Of a stretch of 64,000 nucleotides of DNA, positions 40,460 to 48,425 are shown piece by piece. This stretch comes from G963720475 sp963720475 (GTDB taxonomy: Bacteria > Actinomycetota > Thermoleophilia > Solirubrobacterales > Thermoleophilaceae). A program made the position numbers and the translations under genes. The notes under the pieces were generated by a model. The model saw only the letters and a list, made by a program, of their open reading frames with translations, had not been told where the DNA came from and searched no databases. The stretch is taken from positions 2,604,001 through 2,668,000 of the forward strand of contig OY970394.1 in assembly GCA_963720475.1 (NCBI GenBank), written 5' to 3'. Positions within the stretch are counted from its first letter, which is position 1, and each line of letters opens with the position of its first letter.

Positions 40460-41395
40460 ATGGGTTCAATCCTCAAAAAGCGCCTGGTGTTCGTCACAGG
40501 CAAGGGCGGCACCGGCAAGACGACGGTGGCCGCTTCGCTCGGGATCGCGGCCGCGCGCGCCGGCAAGCGGGCGATCGTGTGCGAGGTCGCTCAGTCCGAG
40601 CGCCTCTCGAGCGCACTCGGACGCGAGGGAGTCGGCTACGAGGAGACGGAGCTGGTCGAGGGGCTGTCGGCGATCTCGATCGACCCGGACCGCTCGCTGC
40701 GGGAGTGGCTCACCTACCAGCTGAAGTCGAACACGCTCGGCGGCCTGCTCGGCGGAAGCCGGATCTTCCAGCTGCTCGCCGCCGCGGCGCCGGGGGTCCG
40801 CGAGCTCGTGACGATCGGGAAGATCTGGGACCTCGCCCAGCTCGAGCCGAAGTCGCGCAAGCCGCCGTACGACTTCGTCGTCGTGGACGCCCCGTCCACC
40901 GGACACGGGCTCGCGATGCTGGCCGCGCCGCGCACGTTCCAGGAGATCGCGCGCGTCGGCCCCGTGAGCCGCCAGGCGGGCGCCATCGACGCCTTCATCA
41001 CCAACCCGAAGCGGACGGGAGTGGTCGTCGTCGCGCTGCCGGAGGAGATGCCGGTCACCGAGACGCTCGAGTTCGAGCGCCGGCTGAAAGACGAGCTCGG
41101 GATCAGGGCGAGCGCGATCGTGGCGAACGCCATCTACCCCGAGCGCTTCTCGGCCTCGGAGGCCGGCCGCATCGCTGCGCTCGCCGCGAGCGACGGCTCG
41201 CCGCCGAAGGCAGTTCGCGCGGCGCTCGAGGCTGCGCTCGCGGAGCACGGGCGCGCGCGGTTGCAACGCTCGCAACTCCGCCGCCTGCGTCGCGGAGCGT
41301 CGGCGCCCGTCGCGACGCTGCCGTTCATCTTCGATGCCGAGCTCGGGCTGGAGGAGTACGGGCAGCTCGCCGGCAGGCTGGAGCAGCGGCTGTGA
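40460..41395 (+). CDS. Get3/ArsA-like ATPase, first of a pair
   Basis: A 311-residue ATPase with complete deviant Walker A GKGGTGKTT (14-22), switch I-like EVAQSERLSS, and YDFVVVDAPSTGHGLAMLAAP in the DxPxTGHGLxLL position typical of Get3/ArsA. No arsenic-binding Cys set is seen, so it is not an arsenite pump. The pair corresponds in layout to mycobacterial Rv3679-Rv3680. It is divergent from parA with 51 bases between starts. It overlaps the second ATPase gene by 4 bases, so a heterodimer is likely. Confidence 0.85.
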   Translation: MGSILKKRLVFVTGKGGTGKTTVAASLGIAAARAGKRAIVCEVAQSERLSSALGREGVGYEETELVEGLSAISIDPDRSLREWLTYQLKSNTLGGLLGGSRIFQLLAAAAPGVRELVTIGKIWDLAQLEPKSRKPPYDFVVVDAPSTGHGLAMLAAPRTFQEIARVGPVSRQAGAIDAFITNPKRTGVVVVALPEEMPVTETLEFERRLKDELGIRASAIVANAIYPERFSASEAGRIAALAASDGSPPKAVRAALEAALAEHGRARLQRSQLRRLRRGASAPVATLPFIFDAELGLEEYGQLAGRLEQRL

Positions 41396-42519
41396 GCGCG
41401 CGCCGCCGGCGCAGAACGCGGGTGGACGAGCTGCTCGAGGGCAAGCGGATCTGCGTCTGCGCAGGGTCCGGCGGAGTCGGCAAGACGACCTCGGCCGCGG
41501 CAATCGCCACCGGGATGGCGGCGCAGGGCGCGAGGGTGGCGGTCGTGACGATCGACCCGGCGAAGCGGCTGGCGACCTCGCTCGGGCTCGCCGAGCTCGA
41601 CAACGAGGAGCGGCGCGTCGACCCGGCCCGTTTCGAGCACGCGGGGGTCGAGATGCGCGGTGAGCTGTGGGCGATGATGCTCGACGCAAAGCGCGCTTTC
41701 GACGATGTGGTCGCACGCCGCGCGCCCGACGAGGCGACGCGCGAGGCGGTGCTCGGCAACCGCATCTACCAAGAGCTCTCGGCGGCAGTCGCCGGCTCGC
41801 AGGAGTACATGGCGATGGAGAAGCTCTACGACCTCCACGAGGAGGGTAAGTACGACCTGCTCGTGCTCGACACACCGCCGACGCGAAACGCGCTCGACTT
41901 CCTCGACGCGCCGCAGCGGCTGTCGAGCTTCATCGACTCACGCTCGCTGCAGTTCTTCTCGGCCGGCGGGCGCCGCGGGCTCGGGCTGCTCGGTCGCGGC
42001 ACCGGGATGCTTTTCTCCGTCTTGAAGCGGGCCACCGGGATCGACCTGCTCGCAGACCTGGCCGAGTTCTTCAACAGCTTCGGCGAGATGGTGCCGGGCT
42101 TCCGCGAGCGCGCCGCCGCCGTGAACGACCTCCTCGCCGACAAGCGCACGAGCTTCCTGCTCGTGACCTCGCCGCAGGCGGACGCAATCGAGGAGGCGCT
42201 CTTCTTCGAGCAGCGCATGCGCGAGTCCTCGCTGCCGTTCGGCGCAGTGATCGTCAACCGGATGCATGACGAGGTCGATCCGCGGCTGCGGGCCGGCGGG
42301 GTCGAGGACAAGCTCGAGGCAATCGTCGGCGACGACGGTCTCGCGCGCAAGCTGGCGCGCAACCTCGAGGATTACCGCGCGTTGGCCGAGCGCGACCGGG
42401 CGAATGTGGCCGAGCTCGAGCGGCGGCTGAAGGGCGAGCCGATGATCCTCGTGCCATGGCTGGAGGGCGATGTCCACGACATCGCGGGACTCGTTGCGAT
42501 CAACGAGCATCTCTTCTGA
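41392..42519 (+). CDS. Get3/ArsA-like ATPase, second of a pair, lacking the signature lysine
   Basis: A 375-residue ATPase from the GTG at 41392, overlapping the preceding stop (GTGA). Walker A reads AGSGGVGKTT, so Ser replaces the signature lysine that reaches across the dimer in Get3. The catalytic P-loop lysine K31 is intact. Other motifs are VVTIDPAKRLATSLGL, ELWAMMLDAKRAFDDVV, YDLLVLDTPPTRNALDFLDAP and a helical part (LADLAEFFNSFGEMVPGF) like the client-binding helices of Get3. The C-terminal LVPWLEGDVHDIAGL is common in actinobacterial members. It probably forms an unequal dimer with the first ATPase. Confidence 0.87.
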   Translation: MSARRRRRTRVDELLEGKRICVCAGSGGVGKTTSAAAIATGMAAQGARVAVVTIDPAKRLATSLGLAELDNEERRVDPARFEHAGVEMRGELWAMMLDAKRAFDDVVARRAPDEATREAVLGNRIYQELSAAVAGSQEYMAMEKLYDLHEEGKYDLLVLDTPPTRNALDFLDAPQRLSSFIDSRSLQFFSAGGRRGLGLLGRGTGMLFSVLKRATGIDLLADLAEFFNSFGEMVPGFRERAAAVNDLLADKRTSFLLVTSPQADAIEEALFFEQRMRESSLPFGAVIVNRMHDEVDPRLRAGGVEDKLEAIVGDDGLARKLARNLEDYRALAERDRANVAELERRLKGEPMILVPWLEGDVHDIAGLVAINEHLF

Positions 42520-42629
42520 GCTCGCGTGCGCAAGCTCACTCGCGAACTCCCGGAATCGCCCCTATGATGAGTGGACACGGAGCGCCTACGTACCGCTCAC
42601 GGCGCTCCACCCGGATTGGGAGGACCACG

Positions 42630-43373
42630 ATGCTCCGCCGCCGCCGTTCCCGGCTCATCTACGCCTCTTGTTGCGCGGTTGCCATCGCTGCGTTCGCCCC
42701 GGCAGCCGCCGGCGCCGCGCTCACGCCGACCGTCAAGGCGCCGAAGCTGACGACGACTTCCAACGCGCCCATGCTCGAGGGCAACAAGCGAACCGTCACG
42801 GTCACCCACACCTGCCGCGCCAAGAAGTGCGAGATCACCATCTTCACCCGCCCGGGCACGGCGGTACTGACCGAGGACTACCTGTTCACATACAAGAAGC
42901 CCGCGCGTTTCATCTACTCGCGCGATAAGAAGTTGACGACCAAGGTCCAGGTCAGCGCGCTGAGGGACAAGCCGGCCGAGCCGCGCGAGTCTCTGGTCGT
43001 CTACGCCAGCGTCCGTGCCCGTGACGGCGCCAACGAGCAGCAGATCGAGGGCAAGAAGACGCTCTACATCCTCAACGCCCCTCCCCCGTCACGCTACGCG
43101 TCGATCTTCCTCGACAAGACCACGGCGAAGGTGGGTTACGGTTACGGCTACGCGACGCTCAGGGGCGCCCGCAATCGGGCCGAGAACCAATGCGTCGGCA
43201 CCTGCGAGGAAGAGGTCTGGGTCAGGAACGGTTGCGCCGCCGTCTACAAGGGGGCACTTCGGTTCGGCTCGGCCTCTGCGGCTACACGGGCCGCGGCGAA
43301 AGCCCAGGCGTACGCGAACGCGGGCGGGGCCCCAGCCGCCGCCCGACTCATAGTCTCGGTCTGCACCGGATAG
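42630..43373 (+). CDS. Secreted protein with DUF4189-like C-terminal domain
   Basis: A 247-residue exported protein from the ATG at 42630, which has a GGGAGG site. A signal peptide spans about 1-30. The middle part is an all-beta domain with THTCRAKKCEITI and ARFIYSRDKKLTTKVQVSAL. The end (about 175-247) has the pattern of a DUF4189-like domain: GYGYATLRGARNRAENQCVG, then CEEEVWVRNGCAAVYKG, with cysteines spaced for disulphides. Function is unknown. It follows the ATPase pair by 110 bases and probably has its own promoter. Confidence 0.65.
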   Translation: MLRRRRSRLIYASCCAVAIAAFAPAAAGAALTPTVKAPKLTTTSNAPMLEGNKRTVTVTHTCRAKKCEITIFTRPGTAVLTEDYLFTYKKPARFIYSRDKKLTTKVQVSALRDKPAEPRESLVVYASVRARDGANEQQIEGKKTLYILNAPPPSRYASIFLDKTTAKVGYGYGYATLRGARNRAENQCVGTCEEEVWVRNGCAAVYKGALRFGSASAATRAAAKAQAYANAGGAPAAARLIVSVCTG

Positions 43374-43380
43374 GTCCGGC

Positions 43381-44166
43381 CTAGCGCTTCCTGCCGCGGG
43401 CAGAGATCATTATCGGGCCGAGCAGAAGCCGGTCCGGGTCGTCGAACTGGGCGATCGCGGTGTCGACGTCGTCGTTCGTCAGGTCGCCGCGTTCGACCAG
43501 CACCTCGCGTAGCGACTCGAGCGAGAAGCGATAGAAGTCGGTCCCGGGGGTGCCGCCGTGGATCGGCACGAGTCGGCCCTCGGCGTTGACGTCCTCGAGC
43601 CCGGCGCCGCGAAGCGCATGGATCAAGTTGCGGCCGTAGTAGGGGTCGAAGCCGCCCACCTCGGACATGAAGCCGAGCACCGCGGCCTGGACCTTGTCGC
43701 CGACCTCCGACTCGGGGACGTTGATCGCGCTGATCATGTCGTAGTCCTCCGCGACCACCCAGCCGCCCGGCTTCGCGGCCGCGACCATGTTCGCGAGCGC
43801 GTCCGTGCCGGGGATATGCTCGAGCAGGAGCCGGGCGTGGACGAGGTCGAAGCCGCCGCCGTCGGGCGCGTCGCCGGAGGTGATGTCGTGCTCGACGACC
43901 TCGAGGTTGTCGCGCGCGAGGGGCTCGGCGTAGCTGGTGTTGAGGTCGGTCGCGACGACCTTGCCGTTCTCTCCCACGCGGTCCGCGAGCCACTCCGCCA
44001 CCGACCCGACGCCGGCTCCTACCTCGAGGCAGCGCCAGCCCTCGCCGACTCCGGTCGCCTCCAGTGCGCGGGCCGTTCCCGGGTCCCACAGCGTCGCCAT
44101 CCCGACGAGCCGCTCGCGCTCCTTCTCGAAGCCCTTGTCATAAACGTATCCCTCTGGCTCCGCCAC
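43381..44166 (-). CDS. SAM-dependent methyltransferase
   Basis: A 261-residue class I methyltransferase from the GTG at 44166. The N-terminus YVYDKGFEKERERLVGMATLWDPGTARALEA is followed by motif I CLEVGAGVGSVAEWLA, VVATDLNTSYAE, FDLVHARLLLEHIP and AAKPGGWVVAEDYDM, here given as separate blocks. The pattern YxxG(F)xxERxRLxxxE is typical of a family acting on small hydrophobic molecules or quinones. The substrate is unknown. It ends 8 bases from the convergent secreted protein gene at 42630-43373. Confidence 0.85.
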   Translation of the reverse strand: MAEPEGYVYDKGFEKERERLVGMATLWDPGTARALEATGVGEGWRCLEVGAGVGSVAEWLADRVGENGKVVATDLNTSYAEPLARDNLEVVEHDITSGDAPDGGGFDLVHARLLLEHIPGTDALANMVAAAKPGGWVVAEDYDMISAINVPESEVGDKVQAAVLGFMSEVGGFDPYYGRNLIHALRGAGLEDVNAEGRLVPIHGGTPGTDFYRFSLESLREVLVERGDLTNDDVDTAIAQFDDPDRLLLGPIMISARGRKR

Positions 44167-44189
44167 GCAGCGGAAGCTACCCGACAGCG

Positions 44190-45722
44190 CTAGACGGGTG
44201 CGGAGTAGGTGCCCGTGTCCTCGTCGCCCCAGTCGAGCGAGGAGGCGACGCCCTCGTCGGGCTCGGGCACGTACGGGTCTTCGGTCTCGAGCGGCGCCCA
44301 CTCGTCGTCGAGCGTCAACTCCGAGGTGTCGCCGCTGCGCTCGGTGTCTTCCGCGCCGACCGCTGCCAGCTCGCCCGTCTCAGGCTCGGGGTCGAGTGCG
44401 GGCTCGGGATCCGGCTCCGGTGTATACAAGACCGTGCCGGGTTCCACCTCAGCCTGGCGCAAATCCGCGGCCTCGACCACGATCGGCTCGCCGCTCTCGA
44501 CGAGCAGGTCGTCGGCCACGCGGCGGAGGTCCTGGTCGAGATAGCCGCAGTAGACGTCGCGCAGCAGCGCTCGCAGGTAGCCCTCCACATCGGCGACGAG
44601 CTCGCGCGGGCGCTCCGCGCCGACCTCCTCGAGGTGGGGCGAGAACGCGCGCCCCGAGATCGCAAGCTGCTCGAGCTCGAGCGCGGCGGCAACGCGGCGC
44701 TCGACGCCGCGGCGCTCGCCCGCCTCGCCGCAGAGAGCCGACACGCGCACGGCGAGCGTGTCGCCGAGCTCGCCCTCGCGTCCGAGCAGGACGCGCAGGC
44801 CGAGCAGGAAGTCGGTCACGGCCTCGATCGGGTCGTCGCGCTCGCAGCCGATCTCGAGCCGGTCGAGCGCCCACTCAAGCGCGCCGCCCGGGCGCGTGCG
44901 CTCGCAGAGATCGAGGAAGTCGCCGACCTCGCGCGCCTCTCCGGGAGCGAGCGACCAGGGCTCGGCGTGGCCGTGGGGCGAGGGTGAAATCTCGAACGGC
45001 TGCCACACGCCGCCGCCGGCGCGCACCCAGCCGAGCGGCGCGATGCCGACGGCGCCCCGCTTGTAGAGGCGTAGGCGACGGACCAGCAGGGCGAAGCGGT
45101 CGTGGGCCTCTTCGAGCGGAAGTTCCTCGGCGTCGGGCAAGTCGTAGACAGCAAGAACGTTCGGCCGCGCAGGCGTGCGGCGGCTGCGCGTCGCCGGCCA
45201 GACCGCCTCCGGCGGGGCGTCGTAGCTGTCGCCGGCGACGAGGGAGATCCCGCTTCCCAGCTCGACCCGCGCGCCGTCGATCTCGAGGCCCGGCAGCGGC
45301 GCGATCACGGTCACGCCGGTTGCATCGGCGTAAAGGGTCTCCTCGACCTCGGCGTAGACCCGCTCGAAGCGCTCCTCGGGGAAATCGAGCTCCGAGGCGT
45401 CCTCGTACAAACGCTCGAGCATCGCGCGCAGCGCCGGCGCCGGATCGACGCCGTTGACGCCGCGGACCCGCAGGTACGCGGTCGCGCCCGTCCCGAGCGC
45501 GCGAGCCGCGCGGTCGAAGGTGTTGAGCCCCCGCAGGCGGTCCCAGCGCGACTCGATGAAGACCGCCGTCTGCGGCTCGTAGCGGTAGAGCGCCGGCCCT
45601 CGGCCCGGCTCGGTGACGACGTCGTAGGCGAGCTCGGCGCCCTCGGCGAGGTCGTTCGTCAGCAGCGAGGCGGCGTCGAGCGCGAAGTCGCGGAGAGCAT
45701 CGTGGAGCTCACGGTTGCGCAC
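44190..45722 (-). CDS. Large protein of unknown function with acidic C-terminal tail
   Basis: A 510-residue soluble protein from the GTG at 45722; further upstream the frame is only Arg-rich noise. No family is recognised. Residues 1-250 mix helices and strands (FALDAASLLTNDLAEGAEL, YRYEPQTAVFIESRWDRL, VTVIAPLPGLEIDGARV). Residues about 290-430 are helical, with DFLDLCERTRPGGALEWALDRLE and PIEAVTDFLLGLRVLLG, a layout reminiscent of HEPN-like helical domains, though the catalytic RxxxxH is not evident. The last about 80 residues are Asp/Glu/Pro-rich and likely disordered. It is followed at 24 bases by the methyltransferase gene. Confidence 0.6.
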   Translation of the reverse strand: MRNRELHDALRDFALDAASLLTNDLAEGAELAYDVVTEPGRGPALYRYEPQTAVFIESRWDRLRGLNTFDRAARALGTGATAYLRVRGVNGVDPAPALRAMLERLYEDASELDFPEERFERVYAEVEETLYADATGVTVIAPLPGLEIDGARVELGSGISLVAGDSYDAPPEAVWPATRSRRTPARPNVLAVYDLPDAEELPLEEAHDRFALLVRRLRLYKRGAVGIAPLGWVRAGGGVWQPFEISPSPHGHAEPWSLAPGEAREVGDFLDLCERTRPGGALEWALDRLEIGCERDDPIEAVTDFLLGLRVLLGREGELGDTLAVRVSALCGEAGERRGVERRVAAALELEQLAISGRAFSPHLEEVGAERPRELVADVEGYLRALLRDVYCGYLDQDLRRVADDLLVESGEPIVVEAADLRQAEVEPGTVLYTPEPDPEPALDPEPETGELAAVGAEDTERSGDTSELTLDDEWAPLETEDPYVPEPDEGVASSLDWGDEDTGTYSAPV

Positions 45723-45932
45723 GGGTGCGGTTTCGCCGCGACGCGCCGTGCTCCTGCCCAGGGCCGTGGCGCGCGGGTCCTGTCTCCGGTGAGGCTTTCG
45801 TGGGCCTCGCTCCTGCGCTCGACTTCGCCCGCTCCCGGCTACCGCCTCCGCGGGCTCCGCTCGCGCCCGCTCGGGCACCCGAAAGTCCTCACAGTCGCCA
45901 CCCGCGCGAGTGGCGTTGGTGATTAGCGGCGC

Positions 45933-46304
45933 TTACGCGGCGGAAGCGACCGGCTGACGTTCGGACTGGGCGTCCGACGCCGAGCCGCAGTCGTCTGCGC
46001 CGAGCCACTCGCGCCCGTAGCTGCGCATGTCCTCGATCACCGGCAGCAGCGCGGTGCCCTTCGGCGTCAGCAGGTACTCGACGCGCGGCGGCACCTCGGG
46101 GTAGGTCTTGCGCTCGACGATTCCGTGCTCCTCGAGGCCCCGCAGGCGCAGCGAGAGCGTGCGCGGGCTGATGCCCTCCAACGATCGCTCGAGCTCGCAG
46201 AAGCGGGTGCGCCCGGCCGCGAGGTCGCGGATCACCAGCAGCGTCCACTTGCCGCAGATGATTTCCGCCGTTGCGCAGACGGGGCACGTGTCGTCGCCGG
46301 CCAT
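45933..46304 (-). CDS. HxlR-family transcriptional regulator
   Basis: A 123-residue winged-helix regulator. The N-terminal CPVCATAEIICGKWTLLVIRDL holds the HxlR hallmark with a Cys pair, which can sense oxidants or electrophiles in this family. Then come ELERSLEGISPRTLSLRLRGLEEHGIVERKTYPEVPPRVEY and LTPKGTALLPVIEDM, here the recognition helix and wing. It starts at the ATG at 46304. A perfect palindrome at 46327-46343 lies 23 bases upstream of the start, so self-control is likely. It is divergent from the TetR operon. Confidence 0.88.
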   Translation of the reverse strand: MAGDDTCPVCATAEIICGKWTLLVIRDLAAGRTRFCELERSLEGISPRTLSLRLRGLEEHGIVERKTYPEVPPRVEYLLTPKGTALLPVIEDMRSYGREWLGADDCGSASDAQSERQPVASAA

Positions 46305-46326
46305 TGGCAGGACAAATCGTAGCAAG

Positions 46327-46343
46327 ACTTCAGGAACTGAAGT
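46327..46343. promoter_or_regulatory. Palindromic operator, probably of the HxlR regulator
   Basis: ACTTCAG-GAA-CTGAAGT is a perfect 7-bp inverted repeat with a 3-base centre. On the minus strand it overlaps where a -35 would stand for a TACGAT -10 at 46315-46320. It is 23 bases upstream of the HxlR gene start, a good place for self-repression. Confidence 0.6.
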
Positions 46344-46426
46344 ATTGGCGGGCGGGGTTGGCTGTCGCGTCCTACGCATGCATATCGAGCACAGGAGGAG
46401 ACAGCCGCTCGAAACCCAAAAGCAAT

Positions 46427-46453
46427 TAATTGAATTTATGCTATATTCAATTA
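46427..46453. promoter_or_regulatory. Palindromic operator and promoter of the TetR operon
   Basis: TAATTGAAT at 46427-46435 and ATTCAATTA at 46445-46453 are perfect inverted arms around a 9-base spacer. The spacer and right arm hold TATATT (46442-46447), preceded by TG, which looks like an extended -10. The ATG of the TetR gene is at 46469. The AT-rich block stands out strongly from its GC-rich surroundings. Confidence 0.65.
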
Positions 46454-46468
46454 TTAGGAAAGACGCTG

Positions 46469-47083
46469 ATGCCGCGCAGGTACGACATGACGAAGCGGGC
46501 GCAAGCCAAAGAGCGCACCCGCGAACGGATCGTGGAGGCCACGGCCGAGCTGCACGGCAAACACGGTGTCCTGGGCACCACCTGGCCCCAGATCGCCAAG
46601 GAGGCCGACGTCTCCGTCGCGACGGTCTACGCCCACTTCCCCTCGCTCGACGAGCTGCTCCCCGCGTGCGGCGCGCTCGTGATGGAGCGGGTCCAGCCGC
46701 CGCGGCCCGACGACGCAGCCGAGGCGATCGCGGGCGCGACCGAGCTCGAAGAACGGTTTCGACTGGCGGCCGCCAGGCTGTTCGACTTCTACGAGCGCGG
46801 CGGCTCCCACATCGAGGTGGACGTACGCGAGCGCGATGAGATCCCGGCGATGCGCGAGTGGGAGGAGTTCCTCGCAGAGCTCTCGCTCGCCTTCGCACGC
46901 GAGGCGGCCGCTGCGGCGAACGCGGATCCCGCCACGGTCGAGCTCGCCGCGGCGCTGCTCGATCTGCCCACCTTCAAAGCCATACGGGCGCGTGGCGCGT
47001 CCGTGCAGACCGCCGTGACCACGGTCGCGCGGCTCGCCACGACACTCGTCAACCAGGAGCACTCCCGAAAGGAGACAACATGA
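46469..47083 (+). CDS. TetR-family transcriptional regulator
   Basis: A 204-residue regulator from the ATG at 46469, with AGGAAAG upstream. The N-terminal DNA-binding domain has RERIVEATAELHGKHGVLGTTWPQIAKEADVSVATVYAHFPSLDEL in the TetR order (short blocks TTWPQIAKEADVS and TVYAHFPSLDEL). The C-terminal ligand domain is helical. It overlaps the cupin gene by 4 bases (ATGA), so it probably controls that gene and itself through the palindrome at 46427-46453. The ligand is unknown. Confidence 0.88.
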   Translation: MPRRYDMTKRAQAKERTRERIVEATAELHGKHGVLGTTWPQIAKEADVSVATVYAHFPSLDELLPACGALVMERVQPPRPDDAAEAIAGATELEERFRLAAARLFDFYERGGSHIEVDVRERDEIPAMREWEEFLAELSLAFAREAAAAANADPATVELAAALLDLPTFKAIRARGASVQTAVTTVARLATTLVNQEHSRKETT

Positions 47084-47568
47084 CCCAGGACACCGCCGGC
47101 ACCCTGAAGCCGGTCGCAGTTCCGAAGGAAGGAGGCGAGGCCCGCTGGTGGTTCGGCAGCTTGGCCGTGATCAAGCTGACGGCCGAGGAGACCGGCGGCG
47201 CCGTCGCGATCGTCGAGATCACCGAGCCCCCTGGCGCCGAGGCGCCGCTGCACGTCCATCACCGGGAGGACGAGGGATTCTGGGTTCTCGACGGGAGCGC
47301 CACGTTCGAAGTCGGGGACGAGAAGTTCGAGGCCGGCCCGGGCGACTTCGCGTTCGGTCCGCGTGACGTCCCTCACCGCTACGTCGTCGGCAACGACGGC
47401 TGCCGGATGCTGTTCGTGCTAACCCCCGGCGGATTCGAGCAGGGGATCAAGACGATGAGCACGCCTGCACAAAGCCTCGCCCTGCCGCCCGAGTCCGAGG
47501 AACCGCCGGACCTCAGCGGCCTCGAAGAGACGATCGCCGCGTTCGGCTGCGAGATGCTCGATGGCTGA
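47080..47568 (+). CDS. Cupin-domain protein
   Basis: A 162-residue cupin from the ATG at 47080, with a strong AAAGGAGA site inside the end of the TetR gene. The conserved metal motif 1 is PLHVHHREDEGFWVLDG (two His and one Glu) and motif 2 is AGPGDFAFGPRDVPHRYV (one His). The single beta-barrel fits quercetinase-like or other small dioxygenases and isomerases, as well as ligand-binding proteins. It shares 8 bases with the following methyltransferase gene. Together they may modify or degrade the small molecule sensed by the TetR regulator, which is an inference. Confidence 0.85.
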   Translation: MTQDTAGTLKPVAVPKEGGEARWWFGSLAVIKLTAEETGGAVAIVEITEPPGAEAPLHVHHREDEGFWVLDGSATFEVGDEKFEAGPGDFAFGPRDVPHRYVVGNDGCRMLFVLTPGGFEQGIKTMSTPAQSLALPPESEEPPDLSGLEETIAAFGCEMLDG

Positions 47569-48379
47569 GGCCACGGGCAACGCGGGCGCGCAGTCCGACC
47601 TCTGGGGAGCGCACGCCCGCGACTGGGCCGACGTGATGGAGGGCTGGAACGGCTGGGGCGTGCCCGTCTACCGCCACATCCTCGAGCGCCTCACGGTCGA
47701 GGCCGGCACGCGCGTGCTCGACGTCGGGTGCGGCGCCGGGCGCTTCAGCCGGATCGCGGCCGACCGCGGCGCGGAGGTGTGCGGGCTCGACGCGACGGAG
47801 GCCCTGCTCGAAATCGCGCGCGAGCGCGTCCTCGACGGCGACTTCCGCTCCGGCGAGATGGAGGAGCTCCCCTGGGGCGACGACGAGTTCGACGTCGTCA
47901 CCGGGTTCAACTCGTTCTTCCTTGCCTCGGACATGGTACGAGCGCTCAAGGAGGCTCGGCGGGTCGCACGCCCTGGCGCAGGTGTGGCGACGACCGTCTT
48001 CGGACGACCTGATCGCTGCCAGTCGACAGCGATCTTCGCGACCCTCCCAGAACTGATGGGAGCGCCGAAGCCCAGTGGCGATGAACCGGACGAGGACCCC
48101 GGGCCGCAGCTCCATGACGAGGGCGTGCTGGAGGAACGAGCCACCGAGGCCGGCCTCGAGCCGCGCGAGACGGACTACTTCGCGTTCGCCGAGCAGTACG
48201 CAGACCTCGAGACGCTCCTGCGCGGCTTCATGTCAGCCGCCCCGTTCGTGCGCGCCGCCGGGGTAGCCGGGGAAGACAAGGTGCGCGAGGCGCTCACCGA
48301 AGTGGCCGGGCCGTTCAAGCAGGCCGACGGCCGGTACCGCCTCGAGGAAGAAGCCCGCTACCTCGTCGCGTCCGCGTAG
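47561..48379 (+). CDS. SAM-dependent methyltransferase in the TetR-cupin operon
   Basis: A 272-residue class I methyltransferase. The motifs are AHARDWADVMEGWNGWGVPVY, motif I VLDVGCGAGRFSRIAA, motif II VCGLDATEALLE, and the motif DEFDVVTGFNSFFLASDMVRAL. The last 100 residues form a helical lid with DLETLLRGFMSAAPFVRAAG. It is the third gene of an operon with 4- and 8-base overlaps. The substrate is unknown; the regulator and cupin neighbours suggest an aromatic or xenobiotic compound, which the sequence does not prove. Confidence 0.86.
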   Translation: MAEATGNAGAQSDLWGAHARDWADVMEGWNGWGVPVYRHILERLTVEAGTRVLDVGCGAGRFSRIAADRGAEVCGLDATEALLEIARERVLDGDFRSGEMEELPWGDDEFDVVTGFNSFFLASDMVRALKEARRVARPGAGVATTVFGRPDRCQSTAIFATLPELMGAPKPSGDEPDEDPGPQLHDEGVLEERATEAGLEPRETDYFAFAEQYADLETLLRGFMSAAPFVRAAGVAGEDKVREALTEVAGPFKQADGRYRLEEEARYLVASA

Positions 48380-48387
48380 GAGGCAGT

Positions 48388-48415
48388 GAGGGTGGGGCCG
48401 GACGGCCCCACCCTC
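48388..48415. terminator. 12-bp two-way terminator hairpin
   Basis: GAGGGTGGGGCC at 48388-48399 pairs perfectly with GGCCCCACCCTC at 48404-48415 around a GGAC loop. It lies between the convergent ends at 48379 and 48426. Confidence 0.8.
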
Positions 48416-48425
48416 GGAGTCCTAC

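Noticed and set aside
40579..41391. Apparent fusion of upstream sequence to the second Get3-like ATPase
   Set aside because: The upstream part is a shadow frame of the first ATPase gene; the GTGA overlap at 41392 marks the real start.
40460..42519. Arsenite efflux ATPase genes (arsA)
   Set aside because: There is no arsB, arsD or arsR gene near and the arsenite-binding cysteines are not seen; the pair fits Get3-like housekeeping ATPases better.
45723..45932. Possible small gene or RNA in the gap between the unknown 510-residue protein and the HxlR gene
   Set aside because: Open frames here are short and Arg/Ser/Pro-rich, no ribosome site or stable conserved fold is visible.
46421..46460. 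AT-rich island as a sign of an insertion or attachment site
   Set aside because: There is no integrase, direct repeat or tRNA nearby, and the block is a perfect operator palindrome with a -10 box just before a TetR gene.
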